Shown here one piece after another: positions 1 through 10,292 of a stretch of 64,000 bases of DNA. Where the stretch lies: NCBI GenBank assembly GCA_900323505.1, contig OOIN01000002.1, forward strand, positions 992,001 to 1,056,000, written 5' to 3'. How positions within the stretch are numbered: the stretch's first letter is position 1; every line of letters begins with the position of its first letter. The notes beneath the pieces were generated by a model. It was not told where the DNA came from and ran no database searches. It was given only the letters and a program-made list of their open reading frames with translations. This DNA comes from Ustilago trichophora. Its lineage: Eukaryota > Basidiomycota > Ustilaginomycetes > Ustilaginales > Ustilaginaceae. Both the position numbers and the translations under genes were made by a program.

Positions 1-191
1 AGCCCTGGTTCTGGTCTACATTATCATGCTCATAAGATTTAAAGCTGCTTTTTTTTCACCAAGACCATACCAAACATCAGATCAAGCTCAATTCATCGCA
101 ATGTGCGTGCGTTTGTGTGGATTGGTCGTGTGAACAAACTCATAAGATGCATCGCGAGCTGGCGTTGCGGAGATATTCAAGAAGCCTACTC

Positions 192-3080
192 TCAGGCCAA
201 ATCCTCCCCTTCTTCGTCATCATCAGATTCGCCCATATCAATCTCGGGCATATCCTCATCCTCATCATCCTCATCGTCATCGTTATCGCCCAGAACGACC
301 AGCTCCTTCTCCCTAATCACGGACTTGGCCTTACCCTGGGCAGCATCTCCATCTGTCCCGTCACTGAGCACTTCCTTCACCACCTCCGTCACTTGCTTGT
401 CAACCACCTCCGCAGCCTTTTCCACTGCGGCATCATCAATACTTGCGACTGCAGTCCGAGTGGCCGAAGTGGGCTGAGACAGTCTTCCCGGAGTCAAAAA
501 GGTGTTGGACCCAGCCGCAGTGTCGAGACTAGGCGATCCATGACGCGATAGTGCAGGCGGATGTGAGGTGGACGGGCTGCCGATGCGAGGTGTGCTAGGT
601 CGGTGAGAAGGTTTCACCGGGTCTGGGGAGAAGATGCGTTTCTCCACTGGCGAGCGGCGCGGCGAAGTGGGTAGACCCAGGCCGATGTTCGTCGATGAAG
701 AAGGGGCAGCAGTGGCAGTGGCAGTGGTAGCGGCGGTGGCGCTGGTGGAAGCTTCGGCACCAGTAGCTTTGAACAGCTCGTTAGACTCCGCTGCAATCGC
801 GTCTACGTCCATCCTTGCCTCTCCGCTCTCTGCTCCTTCCTCTTCGGCAACTGCTTCTTCAGCCATAGCTCCAAACACAGCAGTGGTAGCTCCCGTGATG
901 CTCGATCCCAATGCCTCGCTGCTGACGGGGATCGCATGACCAACGTCGGATGCACCGGCAAGCTTAGCACCCTCAGGCGCAGCTTCCAGATCATCACCCG
1001 CGCGAGGACCAAATCCGACACCTTTGGCGATGGGAACGAACTTGCCCTTCCTACTAGCGTGCACCGATGCCAGCGCGCGCCCGGCGGCACTTCGAATCCT
1101 TGCATCCCCAGCACCGCTTGGGGCATTCGCGATCCTGCCCAACACAGGGATCGCCCTTGGCAGAACCAGAGCGAGCGTACTCGATGCAGAGTCGAGGCAC
1201 ATGTCTGCAAGTGTCTCGACCGCCGTCTGTAGCAGGTCGACTGGGGTTGGCGCTCCAGGACCGGCACTTTTGTTGCGGAGGGTGGCAGAATGGGAGGAAG
1301 TCGAGTCGGAGAGCGACTCGACAAGTGCGAGGACGGTTTGGATGCAAAGTTGGAGCTGATCGTAGTGAACCTGACTCAGCGAGGTTGTCAGAAGAGGATA
1401 GACGGCGACCAGAATCTGAAGTGCCGCTTGGACTGAAGCGAGATCTTCAACGCTGAGCGAGTGGATGCGATCCTTGAGGGCGACATTAGAGGCAAACATC
1501 GAATCGGATTCGTAGAGACGTGCTTTCTTGGCTTTCCTGCCGTCACCAGAGGTTGTAGTAGAAGAGGCTTGCACAGGATTAAGAACTGCTTTTGCTAGTT
1601 GGGTTACACCGAGACGGGCAAGACGCAACGTGGTTCGTCCTGCGGGATCAAGTGGAAGAGCGATGCCCTGTCTGCCTACCAGGACAGCAAGCGTACGCAT
1701 CGCCGCCAGTTTGACCCTAGCACTGGCCAAGTCGGATGCACCACTGCTGACACCTGCTTCAGCAATGCGACAGATGTCTCCGAGAATCGTGGATGCCTCG
1801 AGTGAGATCGCCGCGGGGGCAGTGATGGAGAGCTGTGCAATCAGTGCCAATGCTCTCGTGTGGAAAGAGGGAAGGTGAGCTGCCTGAAGCGAGCACAGTT
1901 TGGCCTCAGCGGTGGGCTTGAACCTGCTGGTAAGATCCACCCTCAGCATGTCCAAAGCGAGGGTAATCAGCTTTCCTGCTGGGATCGGTACAGGTCGAGA
2001 GGTGACAGCCCGTAGATGCGAGTTGATCAACCCCGTGCGTCCACGACTGCCCAAGAGCAAGGCAAGCCTTTGGTGTGCTACCTTTGTTGCGGCCAAGGGG
2101 TCCTTGGGGTACTGGCTGAGATTTTTGTACGTGGCAACATCCTTCACATCAGCAGCGAGTTGAGAGGCATCGGTAGCCTGGTAGCTAGAAGTGACATGGC
2201 GCCAGGCTTCAGAAGCAAGCTGAAGCTGACTATCGAGCGTAGCTTGCCAGAGTTGAGATTGGGTGGTACGAGCTGAGCCGCCGGAAGCATCGCTGCCCTT
2301 GGAGGCCAGAGCGCCGGTGAGGTGGAGAGAAGAGAGAACGGCGGCGGCAGCAGTGAATATCGGTTGCGAAATGGTCTGAACATCGTCGTTGTAGAGGAGA
2401 GAGGTGATACATTCATGAATGCGCGATGAGACGGGTCGGAACTGTGCTGAATGAGCGTGCAGGAGGCGGTTGAGGAAGACCAGTACAGTGTGGAGGTGGG
2501 TTCCGAATCTGGCGGTACCATCTGTGTCTTTCTTTTCAAGGATGCTCTCGAGTAGTTGAGTGAGCCCTACAGCAAACTTGGGAAGATTGGGGTGCGCGAC
2601 TTGTCGGTAGAACTCCTGCTTCGAGGCAATGTTTTCCGGGAAGAGGTGGGTTACAGCAAGCTGGAGTGCAGCAGCGAGGAGGCGATCCGATTGCTCACGC
2701 TGTAGCAGAAGCTTGTCAGGAGCCGAAATCAGGTTCACGATCTGAGTGGCCCAGGTTGCAGCATTTGCTACAAGGTGGTCATTCCATACAGCTGGATCCT
2801 GCTGAATCCAGAGATGAGCAAGACGATACCCAAGGGCGCTTTGGGAAGAAATGAGCGAGTTGATGCGAGTCGTGAGCTTGTGTTGCGTTTCATCTTGCGG
2901 AATCTGAGATAGAAGCCCAGATTGGCTGATAGTGGTCAGAACGTCGTCGGCTTGGGATGCATCGGAGGAAGACGAGGTGATGAGATCCAGGAGAAGATCA
3001 AGTCGGGATGCGGACTTTGCTGGGCCGGGTAGCTCAAAAGCCGCGGCACCAGAGCTGCCAAACAGCGATCCAGAGGACAT
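192..3080 (-). CDS. RIX1: Rix1/PELP1-type pre-60S ribosome biogenesis protein
   Basis: 962 residues, one exon. In the family, Rix1 forms the Rix1-Ipi1-Ipi3 complex that works with the Rea1/Mdn1 ATPase in ITS2 processing and late nucleoplasmic 60S maturation. The N-terminal two thirds is helical and repeat-like, as in the RIX1 domain (for example the stretch around SRGRTGLINSHLRAVTSRPV). The last third is low-complexity Ser/Thr/Ala and Pro-rich, ending in a strongly acidic tail (runs of D/E such as DNDDDEDDEDEDMPEIDMG), a feature shared with PELP1. The frame is open upstream to 3224, but the ATG at 3078-3080 (MSSGSLFGSS) gives the expected beginning and the extra 48 residues look like leader. 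It is divergent from SEC10. Assignment rests on overall architecture and acidic tail; moderately sure. Confidence 0.75.
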   Translation of the reverse strand: MSSGSLFGSSGAAAFELPGPAKSASRLDLLLDLITSSSSDASQADDVLTTISQSGLLSQIPQDETQHKLTTRINSLISSQSALGYRLAHLWIQQDPAVWNDHLVANAATWATQIVNLISAPDKLLLQREQSDRLLAAALQLAVTHLFPENIASKQEFYRQVAHPNLPKFAVGLTQLLESILEKKDTDGTARFGTHLHTVLVFLNRLLHAHSAQFRPVSSRIHECITSLLYNDDVQTISQPIFTAAAAVLSSLHLTGALASKGSDASGGSARTTQSQLWQATLDSQLQLASEAWRHVTSSYQATDASQLAADVKDVATYKNLSQYPKDPLAATKVAHQRLALLLGSRGRTGLINSHLRAVTSRPVPIPAGKLITLALDMLRVDLTSRFKPTAEAKLCSLQAAHLPSFHTRALALIAQLSITAPAAISLEASTILGDICRIAEAGVSSGASDLASARVKLAAMRTLAVLVGRQGIALPLDPAGRTTLRLARLGVTQLAKAVLNPVQASSTTTSGDGRKAKKARLYESDSMFASNVALKDRIHSLSVEDLASVQAALQILVAVYPLLTTSLSQVHYDQLQLCIQTVLALVESLSDSTSSHSATLRNKSAGPGAPTPVDLLQTAVETLADMCLDSASSTLALVLPRAIPVLGRIANAPSGAGDARIRSAAGRALASVHASRKGKFVPIAKGVGFGPRAGDDLEAAPEGAKLAGASDVGHAIPVSSEALGSSITGATTAVFGAMAEEAVAEEEGAESGEARMDVDAIAAESNELFKATGAEASTSATAATTATATAAPSSSTNIGLGLPTSPRRSPVEKRIFSPDPVKPSHRPSTPRIGSPSTSHPPALSRHGSPSLDTAAGSNTFLTPGRLSQPTSATRTAVASIDDAAVEKAAEVVDKQVTEVVKEVLSDGTDGDAAQGKAKSVIREKELVVLGDNDDDEDDEDEDMPEIDMGESDDDEEGEDLA

Positions 3081-3644
3081 GTTGAGATGCTGTTCGAAGT
3101 GGAACAGCTGCTCCGAGGTGATCCAGCTGGTGGTTGTCGAATCTTTGATGGAGTGAAAGCAGAATCTTCTAAGAGGAGCACAAAATAATTCGCCTTTGGC
3201 TAAAATTCGACTTCCGAGTTCCATATTTCATTAAAAAAAAAAGAAAAGAAAAAAAAAGTGGAATTGCAGTTGCACACAGCAGCCGGCCGGTAACGCACCT
3301 CCAGCTGAGCCGCACGGACTCTCATTCACTCACACCTTCTCGACATGACACGCTCACCCTCGATTTGTTCCTTTCTCTCTTCCACACACCAACAAGACAC
3401 GCCGGTGTCGCTTTCTACCCTTTAGCAACAACTCGACAGCCTGGGAAGCTCTGGTAGCAGTACGTAGGAAGGCGAGTCGATTCGAGGAAGCCGCTGGTCA
3501 AAGATTGCATTGGCAATCATGCTCTGCCACGAAGCTTCCTACCCATAACAACTTCAATCTCAGAGAATCTCATATGTGCCGACTGCGAAACCGAATGCAA
3601 AAACCCCTATTTCTCCGGTACCGTCGCCTCTCTCATCCGGCAAA
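3081..3644. promoter_or_regulatory. Shared upstream region of RIX1 and SEC10
   Basis: This 564-base spacer separates the two divergent starts and must carry both promoters and 5' leaders. A purine-rich A tract lies near 3231-3258. No open frame with protein-like composition is seen, and no specific factor site could be assigned. Confidence 0.5.
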
Positions 3645-6600
3645 ATGTCCACCTTCAATAATACTCCGCCGCAACCACGGCCGATGAGATCACGGCCACC
3701 ATTGGGCTCGCCGTCCTCGGCAGCACCACTCAATCGTGCAACCTCATCCTCAGCTCGACCCTACCACGACGGCATTGTATCAGAGCTGTGCACTCTTGAC
3801 ACGTTTCAGAACAACTTCAACACCAATGATTTCGTCGCCCAGCTCACCTCGAAACTGGTTCAGCGATCCAAAGCAGATCCAGGCCCATTCAACCCCCGGC
3901 CTTTCATCCGCACGTTTGAATCTGCGCTAGAGCAGCTAATTCAGATCCGCTCGCAGGTCAATGCTCAATCGCAGCAGCTCTCGTCCTCGGTACATGTCGC
4001 CGAGTCGGCCTATACCAAGAAGCTGGATGAGCTTGGAAAGAACTTTGCCGCCGTTGGCAACTCTTTCACCAGTCTTGAAGATCGCATCTCCGAAGTAGGC
4101 AGAACTGCGATTCGCATCGGTGAACAGCTCGAGATGATCGACAAACAGCGCAACCGTGCCAGCGAAGCACATGATCTCATCGAATTCTACTACATGTTTG
4201 CTCGTGGCGACACTTCCAAACTCGAACGTCTCCGCAAGGAAGGTGGCCGCGAAGGCAGGATGAAGACGGCTGTCATTGCCCGTCGACTCGCTGCCATCAG
4301 TCGCGAGGTCGACGTTGCTGGAAGTGAGCAGACACGTGACGCTATCGACCGCTACTGCGAGCGTTTCGAGCGTGATATGCTCAAACTCTTCGACAAATTC
4401 TACCGACGATCCGACCCAAAGATGATGTCGCATATTGCAAAGGTGCTACAGGGCTTCAACGGTGGAGCCAGCTGCGTTCAAATCTACGTCAATCAGCACG
4501 ACTTCTTCATTTCGAAAGACCGTGTCGGCGAGGCCAACGGCATCGAGCTCAGCCAGATCTGGGTACACATGGCCGACCCAGACCGTCCACCCCCGCAATC
4601 GGAACCTTCCCTCTCAGCACTGTTCAACGAGATCCGACAGACGGTCGAAATTGAAGCACAAATCATCTCGGCTGTCTTCCCCAACCCGCTCATTGTCATG
4701 CAAACCTTCTTGCAGCGTGTCTTTGCGCAGTCGGTTCAAGGCTTCGTAGAGGTCATTATGGACAAGGCCATGCAGATCAATGCTCCCAGCTTTGTCGGCG
4801 CAGGCGGCACTATCGATGTTAAGACTTCCGCACTGGAGCTTAATTCTGCTGTTCCGGCCTCACAGCCTACACTCTCTCATCTCGCCTTCCTGCGAGCTCT
4901 GCACATGGCGCGGTCAAGCGCATTGAATCTCGTCAACGACCTGAAACTCTACGACTACCGAGGCGCTGGCATCGTTGGCCCTTCTAGCTCAGGCAACGGT
5001 GGCAGCAGCAATGGTGCCAACAATGGGGACGGCGTACTCTCTGACTCCCTCACACTTCTAGGAAGCGACGCTGTAGCTGCAGCAGGCCAGCTTGCGGGCG
5101 CTTCTGCCAGTCCTCTGGCCGCAATGTTGGATCAGTCGGTCGAAGAGCTCTTTGTACCTTACATGGAAGGCATTCGCTATATCGACAGGGAGTCACGCAG
5201 CTTGTCGGATCTGTACGCTGGTCTGTTGACTAAATTCATCATCTTCCATCGTACAGCCGCCACTGCCAGGAAAGAGAAGGGGGCTGGAAATACCATTTTC
5301 AATCGCATGCGCAACCAAATCTCAGCAACGTCGGATGCGACGTCTTCTACTTCAAGCCTTGGCGGAAGCTCGACGGCAACAAATGCTAGCACAGCAGCAA
5401 GCTCGACTACGTCGACGTCCAAGACGTCTTTCTTTAAGCTGTCGAATCTTGCGGACCGCGTTCGAGGAACCCACAATAATGCGGCTGCAACCCTTTCCGC
5501 AGGTGCAAACACCTCTTCAGCCATGTCTGCAGAATCGAGTGTTGACGGTGGTCATGTTGCCGGCGGTGTCCACCCAGAGGACGAGATTGAGGAGACGGAC
5601 GGTGATCTGTCACTGGACGTCGCTGAAAAGATGCTGCGCTGGCACGCCGAGTCCATCGGCCGATGTGTCGATCTCAGCTCGCCCTCAGAAGTGCCAAAAG
5701 CAACCTTTGCGCTGCTCCGTGTGCTCACTTCAGCATATATCAAGACGTACGTCGAGACAGCGCTCGACTCTGCGTTGGCCGCTGTAACCGCGCAGGACAT
5801 TCGCGGGGCCACCTTGCCTGATCCTTCTGCTGCGATGGCGCTGGTCCGCTCCGTTGAACTGACCATCTCGTTGTGGCAGCATTACGTCAACACAGCGTTG
5901 CTGCCACTTGCAAGCACCAGTGTCACGCTCCGCAGAGAGATGATGATCTTCAATAACCACAATCTCCTCCGTGTCGAAGGCAAATGCGATGCCTTGATGC
6001 AAAAGGTCGCAGACAATGTCGTCGGGTTCCTGTCGAACCGCCTTGCAACGCAAAAGAAGAATGACTTTACGCCCAAGAACGACGATCTTGCCTTTGCGCG
6101 GCAGAACACCGAGCCATGCGTTGCATGCTCAGAAGCACTGGAGAAGGTGCAGCAGGCAGCACGAGCCAACCTCAGCCTGTCTACAAGCCGGATGGTCACC
6201 TCCACTAGCGGCACGATCAACACCCGTGGTTCGCCTGCGCTTGCACAACACCCTGGATCGAGCCGTGTTATCCGTGGAACAGCCTCGATGGATGGCAGCG
6301 ACGGAGCAGGAGCGCGTGTCAGCTGGAATGACACTGATCTGGTTGGCGACGCTGATGGCGATGATGACGACGAGGACGAGCAACATCGCCGCAACAATCT
6401 CTCTCGCAACGCAGAGACGTTCCTCACCGAGATTGGTGTCGCTTTTCATGGTCTGCTCCTCGATCACCTTCGAAAGTACACAGTCAGCGCGGCAGGCGGT
6501 ATTATGCTAACCAAAGATCTCGCCATGTACCAAGACGCGATTGGCACGTTCGGCATCCCTGTTCTCTCTGACCGATTCGACATGCTGCGTCAGCTTGGCA

Positions 6601-7061
6601 ATCTCTTCATCGTACAAGCTTCTGTGCTCAGATCGTACATGCGCGAAGGACATCTTGCTAAAATCGACGAGCGTCTGCTCCGTCCATATTTGCTGCGAAG
6701 AGCAGACTATGCAAAAGAGGTCAGAGATCTTGGTGACGGACCTGCACCAACGACGCCTACCACCGCAACGGCGGCCAACAATCCATTCGGTGCAGGCAAT
6801 GACGTGTTTGTCTCGGCACCAGGCGCCGGCAGAGATCTATTCGGACACATCCCAGGATTGATCAGTGGTGGCTCGCATGCTAGTCTCGGCGGAAGCGCTG
6901 GAAATGCAGGGTCTGCAGGTGGGACAGCAAAGACGGCGGAGGAGGTGCGATTGCAGAGGCTGGCAGATGTGCTGACGCATTTGGAAAAGTTCAACCTCGG
7001 TGCGGCAGCAGGATCAAAGAAGGGGCAGGATAAGGCTGATAATGGTGCAGCGCGCAAGTAG
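3645..7061 (+). CDS. SEC10: Exocyst complex component Sec10
   Basis: 1138 residues, one exon. Sec10 is a helical rod of the exocyst, the octameric tether of secretory vesicles at sites of polarised growth. After about 60 low-complexity residues the family N-terminus is clear: the F(x)3F(x)3DF segment (TFQNNFNTNDFVAQL), a long coiled coil (residues about 100-190) and the AHDLIEFYYMFARGD block. The core is interrupted by Gly/Ser/Asn-rich inserts (about residues 445-480 and 570-680) and an acidic loop (DADGDDDDEDEQ), which makes it longer than the usual 700-900 residues. The open frame extends upstream only through a GTG (3576); the first ATG at 3645 in a caaaATG context is the likely start. Convergent with the CRH gene, 222 bases away. 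Confidence 0.88.
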   Translation: MSTFNNTPPQPRPMRSRPPLGSPSSAAPLNRATSSSARPYHDGIVSELCTLDTFQNNFNTNDFVAQLTSKLVQRSKADPGPFNPRPFIRTFESALEQLIQIRSQVNAQSQQLSSSVHVAESAYTKKLDELGKNFAAVGNSFTSLEDRISEVGRTAIRIGEQLEMIDKQRNRASEAHDLIEFYYMFARGDTSKLERLRKEGGREGRMKTAVIARRLAAISREVDVAGSEQTRDAIDRYCERFERDMLKLFDKFYRRSDPKMMSHIAKVLQGFNGGASCVQIYVNQHDFFISKDRVGEANGIELSQIWVHMADPDRPPPQSEPSLSALFNEIRQTVEIEAQIISAVFPNPLIVMQTFLQRVFAQSVQGFVEVIMDKAMQINAPSFVGAGGTIDVKTSALELNSAVPASQPTLSHLAFLRALHMARSSALNLVNDLKLYDYRGAGIVGPSSSGNGGSSNGANNGDGVLSDSLTLLGSDAVAAAGQLAGASASPLAAMLDQSVEELFVPYMEGIRYIDRESRSLSDLYAGLLTKFIIFHRTAATARKEKGAGNTIFNRMRNQISATSDATSSTSSLGGSSTATNASTAASSTTSTSKTSFFKLSNLADRVRGTHNNAAATLSAGANTSSAMSAESSVDGGHVAGGVHPEDEIEETDGDLSLDVAEKMLRWHAESIGRCVDLSSPSEVPKATFALLRVLTSAYIKTYVETALDSALAAVTAQDIRGATLPDPSAAMALVRSVELTISLWQHYVNTALLPLASTSVTLRREMMIFNNHNLLRVEGKCDALMQKVADNVVGFLSNRLATQKKNDFTPKNDDLAFARQNTEPCVACSEALEKVQQAARANLSLSTSRMVTSTSGTINTRGSPALAQHPGSSRVIRGTASMDGSDGAGARVSWNDTDLVGDADGDDDDEDEQHRRNNLSRNAETFLTEIGVAFHGLLLDHLRKYTVSAAGGIMLTKDLAMYQDAIGTFGIPVLSDRFDMLRQLGNLFIVQASVLRSYMREGHLAKIDERLLRPYLLRRADYAKEVRDLGDGPAPTTPTTATAANNPFGAGNDVFVSAPGAGRDLFGHIPGLISGGSHASLGGSAGNAGSAGGTAKTAEEVRLQRLADVLTHLEKFNLGAAAGSKKGQDKADNGAARK

Positions 7062-7283
7062 ACATTGCTCTGCAACGTCTTGTCTTCGCTCACTCGGCGT
7101 TGCTCGCAACGATCGATGTCAATACCTAAGCATTCATACTCGTTCAAGCCAGCCGAAGAGAAGCCAGAGCAAGATTTGGTGAGATCTGCATCTATTGTAT
7201 GCATTGCATGGAGCCCGTGACATGAAAAGTGTATGCGAAGAAGAAGGAGGACAATGAAAGCGAAGAACGCAAGCGAGATGAAA

Positions 7284-8342
7284 TCAAGAGACAATGGAAG
7301 ATTTCCATGTAGCCAACACTTTTGGCTGTCCGTTAAGGGGGTTCTTATCCTTTGCGCTGAAGACGTAGTTTGGTCTGTCATCCCGTACGTCTTCGGGATC
7401 GTTGCAACTGATGGTGACGGACTTGACCATGTTTACGAATCTTCCGTTGGGGGCTTTGCCCCAGTCGATCAAACCGCCAGCCCAGTCGACTGTTCCTTGT
7501 TGGAAAGTTCCATCTCCGGCGCCCCAAATGCTGAGCTGCAATCGCATGGGGGAAGAAGGGTAGCGGTAGAGACCGTCTTTGGCGTTGAGGGTGTTTTTGC
7601 GATAGAGAGTGCGGACGACGGTTCCGTCGATGAGCCAGCGGAGGCGGTTGGGTGACCAGTCGAGGGTGTATGTGTGCCAATCTTTGGCAGAGAATCGGGC
7701 GGGCTTGGAGATGTTGTTGAGTGTTGAGCCAGGAACGGTGAATCCGTGAGTATAGCCCTCGGGCTGACCAAACCAGTACCAATTTGTCTCTACATCCTGG
7801 TCATCAGCCGTGGTGAACTCCCAATCGATCTCGTCTTTCGACCCGCTCATACCGATAAAAGTGTTGACGACACCTGCCCAGCTACCGTGCTTCATGACAG
7901 CGCTTGCCTGACCATAGTACCAGTATCGGGTGCTGCTGAGCAAGGTGCCCTGCTTGGCGACGCCGTCTTTGGTGAGGAGCATCTTGGCGCCGCTCTTAGA
8001 GGGCTCGACTGTGCCCTGGTCGAGAGTGAATGGGGCTTGGTTGGGGTCGCCACGGTAGGTGGAGGCGGGGATGTAGGGCTTGGCGTTGTTGTCGAAAGAG
8101 ATGGTCTGTGGCTTGCATTTGGGCATCGGCTTGCAAGAGGAGGGCTTGAAGGAGGAGGTTGGGTCGCAGGTGCCAAGACAGTGGTCAGCAGAGCTACCAC
8201 AGTAGCCGTATGACGAACAGCAGGGAGCGGCTTCACCGCACTTTTTTGTGGCAGAGCATTGCTGGGCCGAGGTGGAAAGTGTAAAGACAGTGAGGGCCGC
8301 AATGAGGGCGAGGAAGAGGGTGGTGAAGCGAGAAGAGATCAT
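7284..8342 (-). CDS. Secreted GH16 CRH-family chitin-glucan transglycosidase with CBM18
   Basis: 352 residues. CRH enzymes cross-link chitin to beta-1,6/beta-1,3-glucan in the fungal wall. Residues 1-26 are a signal peptide (hydrophobic core LFLALIAALTVFTL, likely cut after TSA). Residues 28-60 form a cysteine-rich chitin-binding type 18 module (C29, C35, C41, C42, C48, C55, C59). The GH16 domain follows, with the catalytic motif DEIDWEF at 170-176 (E171 nucleophile and E175 acid/base by family rule). The protein stops about 25 residues after the catalytic domain, with no Ser/Thr-rich stalk and no hydrophobic C-terminal GPI signal, unlike many CRH proteins, so it is probably released or held by other means unless an unseen 3' exon exists. 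The ATG is preceded by cagccaag. Confidence 0.9.
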   Translation of the reverse strand: MISSRFTTLFLALIAALTVFTLSTSAQQCSATKKCGEAAPCCSSYGYCGSSADHCLGTCDPTSSFKPSSCKPMPKCKPQTISFDNNAKPYIPASTYRGDPNQAPFTLDQGTVEPSKSGAKMLLTKDGVAKQGTLLSSTRYWYYGQASAVMKHGSWAGVVNTFIGMSGSKDEIDWEFTTADDQDVETNWYWFGQPEGYTHGFTVPGSTLNNISKPARFSAKDWHTYTLDWSPNRLRWLIDGTVVRTLYRKNTLNAKDGLYRYPSSPMRLQLSIWGAGDGTFQQGTVDWAGGLIDWGKAPNGRFVNMVKSVTISCNDPEDVRDDRPNYVFSAKDKNPLNGQPKVLATWKSSIVS

Positions 8343-9105
8343 CTTGGCTGCTGTCTAGGGAGATGGCGAGGTAGAGGTAGAGGAAGGGGGAATGTATGCG
8401 TGGGAGAGGGAAGGAAGGTCAAGTGCGGGGATGGTATGTATAAGTATCGCCAAATGTTGAGATCTCATCGAATGTACCCATTCATGGACGAAGCGTGGCG
8501 GTCAGAGCAAAGAGCAGCACAAGAGCTACTGGAGTTGGTCAGCGCACAACAGTCTCGAGTGTGTGCCTGTATGCCCTTTTCAGGAAGCGCCACAACACCT
8601 TGTTCTACCAGGAACTGAGTACAACATACAGTACACACGGAGTGAGATGGGGCGGACCGCCAAAGGGGCCAAGTGCAGATCATCGTAGTGAGCCGGCGGC
8701 GAAAAGATTTCTCACAACAACAGAGATCTGCACACAAGCTCGAAAGAAACACACGGGAGAGACACACAAAATACAAAGGGGAGACTTGACTATGCTTTGC
8801 CGAGGTCTCAAGCAGTGCTCAGTGGCTGTATGCTGTGTTGCGAGGAACGTTCTCTTTTGCTTTTTGGCACAGTCGGAGTTTGACAGCTCCCGAGTTGGTG
8901 CAGACTCTGTCTTGGCCGAGCGACGTGATTTAGAAACACACGCTGCACTTTCAAATCCAAAAGATCTAACATCTCAGAATCATTTTTTGCCCTCCACCTT
9001 GGCATCTCGACAAAGTCCAACTCACAATCTCGACTTGCCCTTCTCGTCACGATTCCCCCATCACGACAAGCTTGGGCAGCAGCACTCTTTGCACAACAAA
9101 CAAAC
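8343..9105. promoter_or_regulatory. Shared upstream region of CRH gene and PSF3
   Basis: A 763-base divergent spacer. Short open frames here have no recognisable composition and overlap each other; nothing beyond promoter and leader sequence is seen. Confidence 0.4.
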
Positions 9106-9954
9106 ATGGACCACAACTACTGGAATGCCGACGACTTTCTCGCCGATTCACAAAAGCTTCCATGCACCTTCAACATCGATGTGCCCAACATGGGTCAGAT
9201 CCAGTCGACTGAAGAACGCGATATCAAGGCCCTCTCCCGCGTAGAGCTGCCCTTTTGGCTGGCTGAGCTCATGGCTCTCAAGTGAGTCTTTGGTTCTCAT
9301 GTCTTCCCCTCTCTCTCTCTCGCTTCATCGAGTGCGATTTGATAGCTGACTTTGACGTTCCGTCCATGTGTATGCGCAGCAATATCGTCTCGATCAACAA
9401 ACCAAAGGCCTTCTCGACACGAGTCAAAGCCGCGCTAGATGCCAACCCAACCTCGGTCCAATTGCGGCATCAAAACATCCATTGGTATGCGCTTGGTGCG
9501 CGACTGGCCCAACTGTAAGCACTATGACCCGCATCTTCCTCAAGCACCTATTCACATCTCGATCTCCTAACTGACTCCTTCCACGCCTGTAAACACGTGT
9601 ATGCATTCTTCCGAGAGTAGAATGGATGACGATGACACGGAAATGCAAGTCCTCTCGAAAGCTTACATCGGTCGCATAGCTCAGATTTTCCAGCAGTCCC
9701 AACACCTGTCTACCGCCTCCTCGAGCACCTCTGCGGTCTTTGCGGCGGAAGGAGAGGAGCGCGGCTTTGCAACGGCACAAGCAATCGCAGCCATGGTTAG
9801 CGATGGACCAACACTGGGTATGAGTGCAGGCAATGCCATGAGCCCCGAGATTACAGATTTCTTGCAGGGCATGGAGGAGTCCGAGAGAATTCTGTTGCGC
9901 AACGGTCAGGAGGGCGCGCGCATGATGAAGGACTTCCTCGCTGCAACTCACTAA
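9106..9954 (+). CDS. PSF3: GINS complex subunit Psf3 (two introns)
   Basis: GINS (Sld5-Psf1-Psf2-Psf3) is part of the CMG replicative helicase. Exon 1 is 9106-9281 and begins MDHNYWNADDFLADSQKLPC, the typical Psf3 opening, followed by LSRVELPFWLAELMAL. The donor GTGAGT at 9282 and acceptor AG at 9378-9379 join to exon 2 (9380-9514), giving NNIVSINKPKAFSTRVKAA and HWYALGARLAQL. The donor GTAAGC at 9515 leads to exon 3, which reads RMDDDDTEMQVLSKAYIGRI and ends at 9954. The exon 3 acceptor is ambiguous between 9618 and 9621 (both in frame, tandem AGs), giving 215 or 214 residues, a normal family length. A branch-like ctaac lies at 9567-9571. Confidence 0.88.
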
Positions 9955-10292
9955 TATAACGGTTCTCGACTCGTCTAGGCTCGTTCATTACATGGGATCT
10001 TGTTCTCTCTCGTCACATCTGTAACATTAGCATAGCATCTTTCGCATTCACAATCTGTATCATCGAGTCTCTAGACATGTGGTGTGATGCCTTTAGCAGC
10101 ATGAGAAATACCAACGGTGCCAAACTGATCCATCAACGCGTCAACGTCACGCGTCCGTGTTGCTCTCTGTCCAACTTCAGGGTCCAATTTCAGTCCCAGC
10201 TTCCGAGATTCCATTCGACACTGTTATCAATTCGACACCTTCTGCAAGTGTCGTTTCTCCCACCATTTCCATCATCCCAACTCAACACCAAG
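9955..10292. other. Spacer between PSF3 and the next gene
   Basis: 338 bases, same-strand neighbours. It holds the PSF3 3' end and the leader of the downstream gene. The downstream frame is open from 10077, but the Met at 10293 is preferred as start. No other element seen. Confidence 0.35.

Noticed and set aside
3576..3644. N-terminal extension of SEC10 beginning at 3576
   Set aside because: It begins with GTG, not ATG, which is not a normal nuclear start; the ATG at 3645 has a better context.
7062..7283. A hydrophobic segment in another frame that could serve as a GPI signal for the CRH protein if spliced
   Set aside because: No convincing donor and acceptor pair joins it in frame to the CRH reading frame.
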